This document shows, piece by piece, positions 7,573 through 14,046 of a DNA stretch of 21,131 nucleotides (position 1 is its first letter; each line of letters begins with the position of its first letter). A model generated the notes under the pieces. That model had not been told where the DNA came from, searched no databases, and saw only the letters and a program-made list of their open reading frames with translations. The translations under genes were made by a program, and so were the position numbers. The stretch lies in contig JBCDBY010000039.1 of assembly GCA_039182715.1 (NCBI GenBank), positions 1 through 21,131 of the forward strand, in the 5' to 3' direction. The stretch is from JBCDBY01 sp039182715 (GTDB taxonomy: Bacteria > Planctomycetota > PLA2).

Positions 7573-9225
7573 CTAGTGAATCGTGCCGTTGCGCTTGACG
7601 GGAATCTGCAGCTCGTAGAAGCGGCGCTCGGGCGGCACCATGGGGCTGTTGTAGCCCATGAGGCGCACCTTGCCGGCCTCGAGCCAACCCTTCTCGTTCG
7701 CGAGACGGTCGCGCAGCTGCTGCTCCGCCTGCTTGAGCTTCGTGGGGCTGATCGGGCCGCGCAGGCCGATGCTCAAAACGGTGCGGGCCGGCACGTCGAC
7801 GACGTCGACGTTGCCCTGACGCCCGACCTTGCCGAGTTCGGTGCTGGCGTAGAGGAACGCCATGTCCTGCTGTCGGTTGCCGTCCATCGTCATCTCGACC
7901 GGCGAGGTCATGTCGATGTTGTTCTTCTTGATGTGGTTGAACAGCGAGCCGAACGCGAAGCCGCCCTTGGAGCGCGCCATGCGGTAGCGCGGGTACTCCT
8001 TGACGACAATTTCACCGACCGGACCCGGCTCCGGGAAGCCGACCGGCTGCGCGGCCTCCATGATCGGCTTGAAGGTGCTCTTCGCGCGCTTCGGCGCGGG
8101 CTTGCGGCTGGTCTCGACGGGGCGGGTGAGAATGCGGTCGAACACGCGGCGCAGCTCCCACGCCTTCTCGCGAGCGCCGCTGTTGCTGCGCAGCGCGGCC
8201 TGCAGGGCGGCGCGGTCGCGGCTGTCCACGGCGTCGTCGCCCAGCGCGATCACGGCCTGCGCCGCGATCTCGTAGATGGCGGTGCACGCCTCGATCTGGC
8301 CGTCGTTGAAGAGCGGCACGCCGCGGTCGATGGCGGTCTCGAGCAGCGTCGGCACGGCGGCGCGGCGCTGAGAGGCGGCGTTGGGCGGAAGCAGCACGTT
8401 GTCGATCAGGTGGACCACACCGTTGCGGCCGAAGATGTCGGTGGCCACGACGTTGGCGTTGTTGACCTTGAGCTGGCCGTCGGCGTAGCGGAACTGCACC
8501 GGGCGGCCCTGCAGCGTCTTCGCCTCACCGAGCAGGATCGCCTCGGCGGCGGTCGCGCGGCCCGGGATGACGTGATACTTCAGCACCTCCGCGAGATCGA
8601 AGTCCTTCGCGGTCAGGCGCTTGAAGGCGGCGTTGGTGGGGGCCAGGATCGTGAAGGGGCCGTCGCCCTGCAGCGCGTCGACGAGGTTGGCCTTCTTGAC
8701 CAGGCTGACGAGCGTGCTGAGGTCCTTGGTCGCAACGGCGAGCTCGACCAGCGAACGCTCCTCGGGGATGAGCACGCGGTCGATCACGTGGATGACGCCG
8801 TTGCTGCACTGAATGTTGGCCGTCGTGACGGTGGCGCCGTTCACGTTGAGTTTGCCGTTCTTGAGCTGGAAGCGGAGCGGCTGGCCGTTGACGGTGGTGC
8901 TGCGATCCATGCTCAGCAGCGCGCTCGCCGTGAGGCGGCCGGGCACCACGTGGAACTTGAGAATGCGCTGCAGCTGCGGGCGACCCTCGCGGGAGAGCAG
9001 TGCCTTGAGCGTGCGCTGCGGCAGGCGCTGGAAGGCGCTGTCCGCAGGTGCGAACACGGTGAAGGGACCCTTCTCCTGAAGTGTCCCGGCGAGGCCGGCG
9101 AACTTGGCGGCCGCGATGAGGTTCTCGAAAGCGCCCGCCTCGGCGGCGGTCTCGACGATGGTCTTGCGCGGCGCGGCGAAGGCCGTGGCACCGAGCGCGA
9201 GGATGATGGCTGAGAGACGCAACAT
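7573..9225 (-). CDS. Exported Fas1-Fas1-SOUL fusion protein
   Basis: The protein has 550 residues from the ATG at 9225; an in-frame GTG lies two codons upstream at 9231. A signal peptide ends near AFAAP (about 18). Two fasciclin domains follow. The first (about 20-155) carries KGPFTVFAPADSAFQRLP, LKFHVVPGRL and GVIHVIDRVLIP. The second (about 158-282) carries DGPFTILAPTNAAFKRL, LKYHVIPGR and GVVHLIDNVLLP. A helical linker rich in Ala and Arg (about 285-380) joins them to a C-terminal SOUL-type heme-binding domain (about 395-550) with YPRYRMARS, LFNHIKKNNIDMTSPVEM and the closing RRFYELQIPV. Fas1 domains mediate adhesion or matrix binding; SOUL proteins bind haem or tetrapyrrole. An extracytoplasmic haem-binding or adhesive role is inferred. 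The start codon lies in the 3' arm of a small hairpin, and no Shine-Dalgarno is visible. Confidence 0.9.
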   Translation of the reverse strand: MLRLSAIILALGATAFAAPRKTIVETAAEAGAFENLIAAAKFAGLAGTLQEKGPFTVFAPADSAFQRLPQRTLKALLSREGRPQLQRILKFHVVPGRLTASALLSMDRSTTVNGQPLRFQLKNGKLNVNGATVTTANIQCSNGVIHVIDRVLIPEERSLVELAVATKDLSTLVSLVKKANLVDALQGDGPFTILAPTNAAFKRLTAKDFDLAEVLKYHVIPGRATAAEAILLGEAKTLQGRPVQFRYADGQLKVNNANVVATDIFGRNGVVHLIDNVLLPPNAASQRRAAVPTLLETAIDRGVPLFNDGQIEACTAIYEIAAQAVIALGDDAVDSRDRAALQAALRSNSGAREKAWELRRVFDRILTRPVETSRKPAPKRAKSTFKPIMEAAQPVGFPEPGPVGEIVVKEYPRYRMARSKGGFAFGSLFNHIKKNNIDMTSPVEMTMDGNRQQDMAFLYASTELGKVGRQGNVDVVDVPARTVLSIGLRGPISPTKLKQAEQQLRDRLANEKGWLEAGKVRLMGYNSPMVPPERRFYELQIPVKRNGTIH

Positions 9226-9246
9226 GCCCACGATTTCGCGGGCATG
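9223..9246 (-). promoter_or_regulatory. Hairpin over the Fas1-SOUL start codon
   Basis: CATGCCC (9246-9240) and GGGCATG (9229-9223) on the minus strand are perfect 7-bp complementary arms with a 10-nt loop. The 3' arm contains the ATG start (9225-9223) and the loop-side GTG alternative lies at its edge. Such a stem could hold the start codon closed. The arms are short, so this may be chance in GC-rich DNA. Confidence 0.3.
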
Positions 9247-9273
9247 CCCCGTATGGATTCCCGGACTTTGGAA

Positions 9274-9519
9274 TCAGAAGATGCCGAGCACGCGCAGAAT
9301 CACGATCAGCAGGACCGCGCCGCCGATGGCGACCGCCCAGGCAGCGGCCGGCTTTTCCGCCTTGATGCCCAGCTTCGGGGCCAGCCAGCCGCCCAGACCG
9401 CAGCCCAGGATGCCGACCACGATGTTCGCGATCAGGCCCTGCTGGCCGTCGGTGCCCATGATCAGGCTGGCGAGCCAGCCAATGACGCCACCCACGATGA
9501 GAAACAAGACGATGCCCAT
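9274..9519 (-). CDS. GlsB/YeaQ/YmgE-family small membrane protein
   Basis: This 81-residue protein consists of three glycine-rich hydrophobic segments (about 2-20, 27-48, 60-80) joined by short loops. The pattern GWLASLIMG...GLIANIVVGILGCGLGGWLA is typical of the transglycosylase-associated/GlsB/YeaQ/YmgE family, which are small inner-membrane proteins often induced by stress and without a proven enzymatic role. The ATG at 9519 is fixed by a GGGAGG Shine-Dalgarno (9531-9526) six nt upstream. The frame runs open further upstream, but that part overlaps the plus-strand gene at 9596 and has no membrane-protein character. The gene lies 48 nt before the Fas1-SOUL start, in the same direction, so it may lead the minus-strand operon. 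Confidence 0.88.
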   Translation of the reverse strand: MGIVLFLIVGGVIGWLASLIMGTDGQQGLIANIVVGILGCGLGGWLAPKLGIKAEKPAAAWAVAIGGAVLLIVILRVLGIF

Positions 9520-9595
9520 ACCGAACCTCCCGCGGCGCATTCTGGACGATTCGGGGCGGCCGGGCAACGGGGGAGCCGGTCGGTAGGGTGCAGGA

Positions 9596-10006
9596 ATGGC
9601 TGTACGGAAGAAGAAAACCTCCACCAAGAAGGCCCCGGTGCGCAGGGCTTCGCCTCGCCGAGCCGCCGCCAAGATCGACGCCAAGCCGGCGTGGGAAGAG
9701 AAGGTGGCGCAGCTGGAGTCGCGGATCGCGGCGCTGGAGGCGCGGCCGCAGACGACCGACTTCGGAGCGGATCTGCATCGCGTGTTCGGGCCGACGCTGG
9801 AAAGCCTGCAGTCGTCGCTCCAGGCGAGACGGGACGTCGGGACGCAGCAACCGTTCGTGCTGGGCGGGCTGATCGTCGTCGTGCTGATCATCGCCGGCGT
9901 GCTCGCGAACAGCGGGGCGGTCAGCGGTGACGCCTTCGCCGTCATCCTGACGATCTGCCTGCTGGTCGCGGGCCACCAGGCGTGGAAGCACTTCCGCACG
10001 CCATAA
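9596..10006 (+). CDS. Small membrane protein with basic tail and coiled coil, unknown function
   Basis: The protein has 136 residues. The N-terminus is strongly basic (Lys/Arg/Ala-rich, residues 4-30), followed by a short heptad-like segment WEEKVAQLESRIAALEAR (33-50), a soluble stretch, and two membrane helices (about 88-105 and 112-128). I recognise no family. The basic cytoplasmic tail could touch nucleic acid or membrane lipid, which is speculation. The ATG at 9596 follows AGG (9590-9592) by three nt, so the Shine-Dalgarno is poor. It is divergent from the GlsB-like gene and convergent with the PEP-CTERM gene. Its TAA stop (10004-10006) is made partly from the A-run of the shared hairpin terminator. 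Confidence 0.75.
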   Translation: MAVRKKKTSTKKAPVRRASPRRAAAKIDAKPAWEEKVAQLESRIAALEARPQTTDFGADLHRVFGPTLESLQSSLQARRDVGTQQPFVLGGLIVVVLIIAGVLANSGAVSGDAFAVILTICLLVAGHQAWKHFRTP

Positions 10007-10035
10007 AAAAAGCCCGCAGCGGCTGCTGCGGGCTT
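10005..10035 (-). terminator. Hairpin terminator shared by convergent genes
   Basis: AAGCCCGCAGC (10010-10020) and GCTGCGGGCTT (10025-10035) form a perfect 11-bp stem with a GGCT loop. On the minus strand the stem runs into seven T residues (10011-10005), so it is a strong intrinsic terminator for the PEP-CTERM gene whose stop is at 10057. On the plus strand only a weak T-rich tail (GGTGTTTG) follows, so termination of the 9596 gene here is less certain. Confidence 0.88.
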
Positions 10036-10056
10036 GGTGTTTGATCGGATCTCGCG

Positions 10057-10824
10057 TTAGCTCTGCTTGCGACGCCGGCGCATCACGAGGAAGCCGGCCG
10101 CGGCCGCGCCGAAGAGCGCGATGGTGCCGGGCTCCGGGACGGGCTCGAAGACGATGCGGTCGATGGCGCCCGAGCCATCGAAGTTGATCGAGAACTCGTT
10201 GAAAACGCCGCCGATCTCGTCCGCCGTGATCGTCGCCACGCGGTTGATCGAGTTGTTTCCGTACGCGATCGGGTCGCCCAGCTGGGCCGGACGGGTCAGC
10301 AGATCGTTGAACGAGAACGTCGTCGTGCCGCCGACACCCTTGATCGCGATGAACTCGCCACCGCGCTCGGTGGAGTTGTTCTCGATGTCGATCAGGTGGA
10401 ACGCAACCGACTGCAGGTTGAAGTCCCACTTGAAGAAGATCGAGCCGGCGTTGTTGCCCGCCTGATCGTCGGGGTCGTCGATGAGACCGTCGGCCGGAGC
10501 CACGTCGATGTCATCCTCCGCGAGGATGAGGATCTTTCCGAGGTTGGTGTTGACCGCGTTCCCGTTCGCACTGGGCTCGGGAGTCTCGAGGTCGTTATCG
10601 CCACCGGTGAAGTTGTTCGAATCGAACACGATGGCGATGTCGCGGAAAGCCGGGTTGTTGTTGTTGTTGATCGCCGAGATGTTGAGACCGATGCCCGCAT
10701 ACTGATCGGTCACGATCGTGCCTGTAGGCAGATCGAAATCGACCGTAATGGGACCGGCTTTGGCGATACCCGCGCACACCAGCATGGCGAGCGCGGCACG
10801 AATGCACGCGTTGTTCATACTCAT
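10057..10824 (-). CDS. PEP-CTERM sorted exported protein
   Basis: The protein has 255 residues from ATG 10824; a second ATG lies two codons on at 10818. A signal peptide (about 8-24, ending AKA) is followed by a beta-rich, Asn/Asp-rich body with patterns such as TVDFDLPTGTIVTDQYAGIG and FEFSINFDGSGAIDRIVFEP-like strands, resembling carbohydrate- or surface-associated jelly-roll proteins. It ends with a textbook PEP-CTERM tail (about 228-255): VPEPGTIALFGAAAAGF, a short hydrophobic helix and MRRRRK. The tail directs processing by exosortase, which is not in this window. A run of five Asn (codons from (GTT)5 on the plus strand, 10654-10668) lies near residue 55. It ends at the terminator 10005-10035 and is divergent from the peroxiredoxin. 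The cargo function is unknown. Confidence 0.9.
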   Translation of the reverse strand: MSMNNACIRAALAMLVCAGIAKAGPITVDFDLPTGTIVTDQYAGIGLNISAINNNNNPAFRDIAIVFDSNNFTGGDNDLETPEPSANGNAVNTNLGKILILAEDDIDVAPADGLIDDPDDQAGNNAGSIFFKWDFNLQSVAFHLIDIENNSTERGGEFIAIKGVGGTTTFSFNDLLTRPAQLGDPIAYGNNSINRVATITADEIGGVFNEFSINFDGSGAIDRIVFEPVPEPGTIALFGAAAAGFLVMRRRRKQS

Positions 10825-10978
10825 TACCCACCGAGAAAGATAAGAGGGGCCCCGGCACTTTTCCAGCGGTCCGCAACCGTTTTTGGTGTCTCTCTGGCTG
10901 AATGTCCCGATTTCGAGACGATTCGGGGGGCCGAACGTCTTGAAATGGGCCTTACGACCCAACCGAGGAGAGAAAAAG
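10825..10978. promoter_or_regulatory. Divergent intergenic region between PEP-CTERM and peroxiredoxin genes
   Basis: These 154 bp separate two divergent start codons and must hold both promoters. They are less GC-rich in places (a T-run near 10880). I see no convincing -35/-10 pair. The only sites I can name are GAGGAG (10965-10970), the Shine-Dalgarno of the peroxiredoxin, and GGTGGG just before the PEP-CTERM ATG. Confidence 0.45.
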
Positions 10979-11611
10979 ATGGCAATCCGACTGGGAGATC
11001 CGGCGCCGAACTTCACGGCGCAGACCACCGAGGGACCGATCGACTTCCACCAGTGGAAGGGCGACGGCTGGGCGATTCTGTTCAGCCACCCGAAGAACTT
11101 CACGCCGGTCTGTACGACCGAGCTGGGCACCGTCGCCCGCATCATGCCCGAGTTCACACGGCGCAACTGCAAGGTGCTCGGCCTCAGCGTGGACTCGCTC
11201 GAGGACCACGCCGCCTGGTCGCGCGACATCGAGGAGACCCAGGGCATGGCGCCCAACTTCCCGATGATCGCCGACACCACGCGCGCCGTGGCCACGCAGT
11301 ACGACATGATCCACCCGAACGCGGACGACACGATGACGGTGCGCACCGTGTTCATCGTGGGACCGGACAACAAGGTGAAGCTGACGCTGACCTACCCGGC
11401 CAGCACCGGCCGCAACTTCGACGAGGTCCTGCGCGTGCTCGACTCGCTGCAGCTGACCGCGCAGCACAGCGTCGCCACGCCGGCCAACTGGTCGAACGGC
11501 GAGGACGTCATCGTGCTGCCGTCGCTGAGCGACGACGAGGCGCGGGCGAAGTTCCCGGCGGGTTTCGAGACGCAGAAGCCGTACCTCCGCGTCACGAAGC
11601 AGCCCGTCTAG
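10979..11611 (+). CDS. 1-Cys peroxiredoxin (Prx6 family)
   Basis: This 210-residue cytosolic thiol peroxidase reduces hydrogen peroxide and organic hydroperoxides. The active site HPKNFTPVCTTELG holds Pro38, Thr42 and peroxidatic Cys45 (the PxxxTxxC motif), and Arg122 in TVRTVFIVGPD is the usual supporting arginine. The Prx6-type PVCTTE signature, the extended C-terminal domain after about 165 and the closing KPYLRV place it in the 1-Cys/Prx6 group. A second Cys (Cys64) is not at a normal resolving position. Prx6 length is usually about 210-225, so it is complete. The ATG at 10979 is set by GAGGAG eight nt upstream; an earlier in-frame ATG (10883) lacks this and its product would not begin with the conserved fold. 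The TAG stop is in the first unit of a tandem repeat. Confidence 0.95.
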   Translation: MAIRLGDPAPNFTAQTTEGPIDFHQWKGDGWAILFSHPKNFTPVCTTELGTVARIMPEFTRRNCKVLGLSVDSLEDHAAWSRDIEETQGMAPNFPMIADTTRAVATQYDMIHPNADDTMTVRTVFIVGPDNKVKLTLTYPASTGRNFDEVLRVLDSLQLTAQHSVATPANWSNGEDVIVLPSLSDDEARAKFPAGFETQKPYLRVTKQPV

Positions 11612-11645
11612 TGGTTTCCGTCTAGCGGGTTCCGTCTAGCGGTTT
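11604..11645. repeat. Three tandem 14-bp repeats over convergent stop codons
   Basis: Three abutting units occur: CCGTCTAGTGGTTT (11604-11617), CCGTCTAGCGGGTT (11618-11631) and CCGTCTAGCGGTTT (11632-11645). The first contains the plus-strand TAG of the peroxiredoxin and the third contains the minus-strand TAG of the coiled-coil gene. The unit is not a multiple of three, so each unit gives stops in shifting frames. Confidence 0.85.
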
Positions 11646-12322
11646 CGTCCCCGCCGCCGGTTGCGCCCGTTGTTGCCGCGGGCGCGGCTGGTCATCTGCT
11701 GCACGATGACCTCCGCGTCCGCGGCGGGCACGACCGTGGCCAGATCGTTGGCGGCGTCCTTGCGCATCGTCTCCATCTCGGCGCGATAGAGCTCCTGGCG
11801 CTCGGCGCGCTCCAGCCCCTCGTTCGCGGGGTCGTCGCGCAGCTCGCGCAGGCGCGTGAACATGTTCGTCTGGAAGCTGCGCAGCTTCTCGTTGACCTTC
11901 GTCTTCTGGTCGTCGGTCAGCTCACCGATCTGTCCGTTCTCGACGAGCCGGTCGAGGCGCGCGTTGGCCCAGCGCTGCGCCCGCTCCGCGCGCGCCTCCT
12001 CGCGCTGCGCGCGGCGCAGCTCCGGATCCGGCTCGGGCGCCGCGTTGGTGGGGGCAGCCTCGTCGCTCGGCGCGTCGGGTTGTTCGTCGATCCGCGCCGG
12101 CGCGGCGCGGGCCGGGGTCGTGCGCTCGACGGATTCGAGCTGCTCGATGCGCCCCTTGAGCTGGCTGATCTCGTAGCGCAGCGCCTCGAGCTCGGCGGTG
12201 TCGGCGGATACGGCCCGCGTGGGGGTGCGCGTCGTCGGCGCTTCGTCCCCCGAGAACCCGAGAAAGATCACGCCTCCGAGTGCGAGCGTGGCGATGATCG
12301 TGGCGATGCTGGAGCTCGTCAT
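11636..12322 (-). CDS. Anchored coiled-coil protein with Spy/CpxP-like region
   Basis: The protein has 228 residues. An N-terminal hydrophobic helix (about 6-23) can anchor it in the inner membrane or act as a signal. It is followed by a short coiled coil (ELEALRYEISQLKGRIEQLE, about 43-63), then a Pro/Ala/Glu-rich spacer (about 66-105). The helical C-terminal part (about 110-205) contains GELTDDQKTKVNEKLRSFQ, which resembles the LTxxQ motif of periplasmic Spy/CpxP-type chaperones, and ends in a basic Arg/Asn tail. A periplasmic stress or folding-helper role is inferred, weakly. The ATG at 12322 follows GGAGGG by 10 nt. It is 35 nt downstream of the metalloprotease gene in the same direction, so the two are probably co-transcribed. 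It converges on the peroxiredoxin. Confidence 0.78.
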   Translation of the reverse strand: MTSSSIATIIATLALGGVIFLGFSGDEAPTTRTPTRAVSADTAELEALRYEISQLKGRIEQLESVERTTPARAAPARIDEQPDAPSDEAAPTNAAPEPDPELRRAQREEARAERAQRWANARLDRLVENGQIGELTDDQKTKVNEKLRSFQTNMFTRLRELRDDPANEGLERAERQELYRAEMETMRKDAANDLATVVPAADAEVIVQQMTSRARGNNGRNRRRGRNR

Positions 12323-12357
12323 GAGGTTGAAACCCTCCGGCGGGGTCCCGGGTTTCG

Positions 12358-13704
12358 CTAGCGCGTCCGGAATCGGATGCGGAGCGGCGCCAGCGGCGTC
12401 CCTTTCTCGCTGATGAAGCCGAACTTCTGGTCGCTGTTGAGGCGAAAGCGGTACTCGGTGGCGGGCTGCAGGCGGACCGGGATGGTCAGCCGACGGCGCG
12501 CCCGGTCGTAGCGGATCGCTCCGGTGATCTTCGGAAACGCCGCCCCGTCGAGCAGCACCGACCAGGACTTGTCCCGCATCGTCTGATCGAACTCGAAGAC
12601 GATCTCCTTCGTGGCGGGATCGATGTCGTTCCGCCCCGGCATCGGCGTCATACGGACCAGCCTCGGCGCGACCGGAAGCTTCTTCGCCGCGACCCGGAAG
12701 AAGGCCGCGACGTGCGGGATGAAGTCGTCGAACTGCGGATACCGGACGCGGTCCTCCTGGTACTTGCGCAGCAGCGTCGCGAGGTCCGCGGACCAGGTGA
12801 AGCCCATGCGGTAGTCGTCGCTCGCCTGCCGCGCCACGGCCGCCTCCCCCTGGTGGGCGCGCAGGTGCTCGAGCACGCACGCCCGCACGACGGACTCGTA
12901 CATCATGATCGTCCAGTTGGTGTAGGCCTGCTTGCGCATCTGCGGCGCGCGCACGCGCCACACCGGCAGGGCCGCCGCCTCGAGCCGGTCGACGTGGCGG
13001 TCGACGATCGGATTCACGTAGCTGTGCGCGAGTTCGTGGATGAGCAGCGGCACGAAACGCGGCGCGGGGCTCGGCACGCCGTCGTCGTCGAAGCGGTACA
13101 TGCCGAGGACCGGCGTGAGGATCTCCTTGCCCTTTGGGTCCTTCACGCCGATGCCGTAGTTCTGGGCGCCGTTGAGCAGGCCGAGGATGACGACGTACTC
13201 CGCCCCCGGCTTCGCGCCGAAGAAGGCGTCGAACCAGTCGAGGTGCGCGTTGCGTTGCGCGACGTCCCTCATGCGCGCGACCGCCTTGTCGAAAAAGGGC
13301 TTCTGGGCCGCGAAAAACGCGTCGGCCTTCGCCTGTTTCGCGAAGTCGCGGACGAGCGCGAGAAACGCCTCGGCCTCCTCGGCGCGCCATCGCTTGTCCA
13401 GCCGCGCCGGGTGCGGATCGAACGCGAACGCCGGCTGCATCGAGGCGTCGCAGTGGACGGCGAGGCTCACGACGGCGTCGAACGCGACGCCGCGCGTCCT
13501 GCGCAGCTCCTTCGCGCGCGCGATCGCGGGGTGCTTGCGGAAGGGGCCGAAGTGATCCCGGACCGCCCGGGCATACGGGCTGTTCGAGGCGGGGTGGTTG
13601 TACTCCGGGCTGCCGGCGAGCCGGAACACGGTGCTCATCAGTTCCACGCGCGGATCGACGCGTACCTCGATGGCGGAAAGGGCCAGCAGGAGTGCCAGGG
13701 TCAC
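12358..13704 (-). CDS. DUF4932-like zinc metalloprotease with C-terminal Ig-like domain
   Basis: The protein has 448 residues from a GTG at 13704. An uncharged hydrophobic start (about 2-11) may be a signal peptide. The body resembles DUF4932: VRVDPRVELMSTVFRLAGSP near the N-terminus, and a zinc-protease motif HELAHSYVNP with HExxH at 223-227. Glu270 in MMYESVVRA is a possible third ligand. A C-terminal SbsA/Big_5-like Ig domain (about 350-448) begins with PMPGRNDIDPATKEIVFEFD. Peptidase activity is expected from the motif but the substrate is unknown. An ATG at 13785 in frame would add 27 residues; I prefer 13704 because the extra stretch has weaker coding bias and pushes the hydrophobic segment inward, but neither start has a Shine-Dalgarno. 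It is followed by the coiled-coil gene. Confidence 0.83.
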   Translation of the reverse strand: MTLALLLALSAIEVRVDPRVELMSTVFRLAGSPEYNHPASNSPYARAVRDHFGPFRKHPAIARAKELRRTRGVAFDAVVSLAVHCDASMQPAFAFDPHPARLDKRWRAEEAEAFLALVRDFAKQAKADAFFAAQKPFFDKAVARMRDVAQRNAHLDWFDAFFGAKPGAEYVVILGLLNGAQNYGIGVKDPKGKEILTPVLGMYRFDDDGVPSPAPRFVPLLIHELAHSYVNPIVDRHVDRLEAAALPVWRVRAPQMRKQAYTNWTIMMYESVVRACVLEHLRAHQGEAAVARQASDDYRMGFTWSADLATLLRKYQEDRVRYPQFDDFIPHVAAFFRVAAKKLPVAPRLVRMTPMPGRNDIDPATKEIVFEFDQTMRDKSWSVLLDGAAFPKITGAIRYDRARRRLTIPVRLQPATEYRFRLNSDQKFGFISEKGTPLAPLRIRFRTR

Positions 13705-13886
13705 GGGCGACAGGGTACCGGCGTGGCGGAGGGCGGGGGGATTTACCGAGGCGAGGGGCAGGAGGCGATCGGTTGCACCCGACATGACTGGAGTCAACGG
13801 CGTCCGGAGACTTCGATTCGCATTCGATCTTTCGGAGGTCCGCATCTCTCGGCGAGCTCCGCGCTGAAATCGACGGCAGCATCGGT

Positions 13887-13934
13887 CCCAAAAACCCAGT
13901 CCCCAAACCCCAGTCCCCAAACCCCGAGGCCCCC
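13887..13934 (-). repeat. G-run repeat, strong G-quadruplex candidate
   Basis: Read on the minus strand there are seven runs of three to five G (13934-13930, 13925-13922, 13918-13915, 13911-13908, 13904-13901, 13897-13895, 13889-13887) with loops of 3-5 nt. The core is about 2.5 tandem copies of ACCCCAGTCCCCAA on the plus strand. Four such runs are enough for an intramolecular quadruplex. Confidence 0.75.
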
Positions 13935-14004
13935 TTCCATCACCACCGCCATCGCCCCCAGCAGACCGAAAACGAGCAGCGTCCACGGCCTCGCAAAACC
14001 CATA

Positions 14005-14019
14005 ATAGGGACGCCCTAT
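14005..14019 (+). promoter_or_regulatory. Palindrome upstream of redox gene, possible operator
   Basis: ATAGGG (14005-14010) and CCCTAT (14014-14019) are perfect inverted arms with a 3-nt ACG spacer. They overlap a -10-like CATAAT (14001-14006) and end 27 nt before the ATG, where a repressor would block transcription. I see no good -35 at the right distance. The regulator is unknown. Confidence 0.35.
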
Positions 14020-14046
14020 CATCCAAATGGGGCGGAGGAACGCTGC

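Larger units (their letters stand above)
13705..14046. other. Divergent intergenic region with G-run repeat and palindrome
   Basis: About 340 bp separate the metalloprotease gene from the divergent redox gene. The part near 13785-13880 shows no feature I can name except a possible 5' extension of the metalloprotease. It is followed by the C/G-run repeat at 13887-13934, then by the promoter-proximal part of the redox gene with CATAAT (14001-14006), a perfect palindrome (14005-14019) and the Shine-Dalgarno GGAGG (14034-14038). Confidence 0.6.

Noticed and set aside
4180..9213. Very long plus-strand open frame (1677 codons) opposite tamB and the Fas1-SOUL gene
   Set aside because: Its product is low-complexity Arg/Asp/Glu/Ala/Val-rich with no domain, and it mirrors two well-supported minus-strand genes; long antisense frames are expected in GC-rich DNA.
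10906..10927. Imperfect dyad CCCGA...TCGGG upstream of the peroxiredoxin as an oxidative-stress operator
   Set aside because: Arms are only five bp with mismatches inside, and it does not match OxyR or PerR sites that I know.
10825..11373. Extension of the PEP-CTERM frame upstream to 11373
   Set aside because: The extra residues lie opposite the peroxiredoxin, and the signal peptide begins cleanly at the ATG at 10824.
12323..13906. Upstream part of the coiled-coil gene's frame, reaching 13906
   Set aside because: It lies out of frame over the DUF4932 gene and reads as Arg/Pro/Ala-rich; the real start with membrane helix and Shine-Dalgarno is at 12322.
13794..14003. Minus-strand 69-codon frame with a hydrophobic start (MGFARPWTLLVFGLLGAMA)
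   Set aside because: Much of its body is the G-run repeat, it has no Shine-Dalgarno and no recognisable domain. It may be a decayed or chance frame, so it is not listed as a gene.
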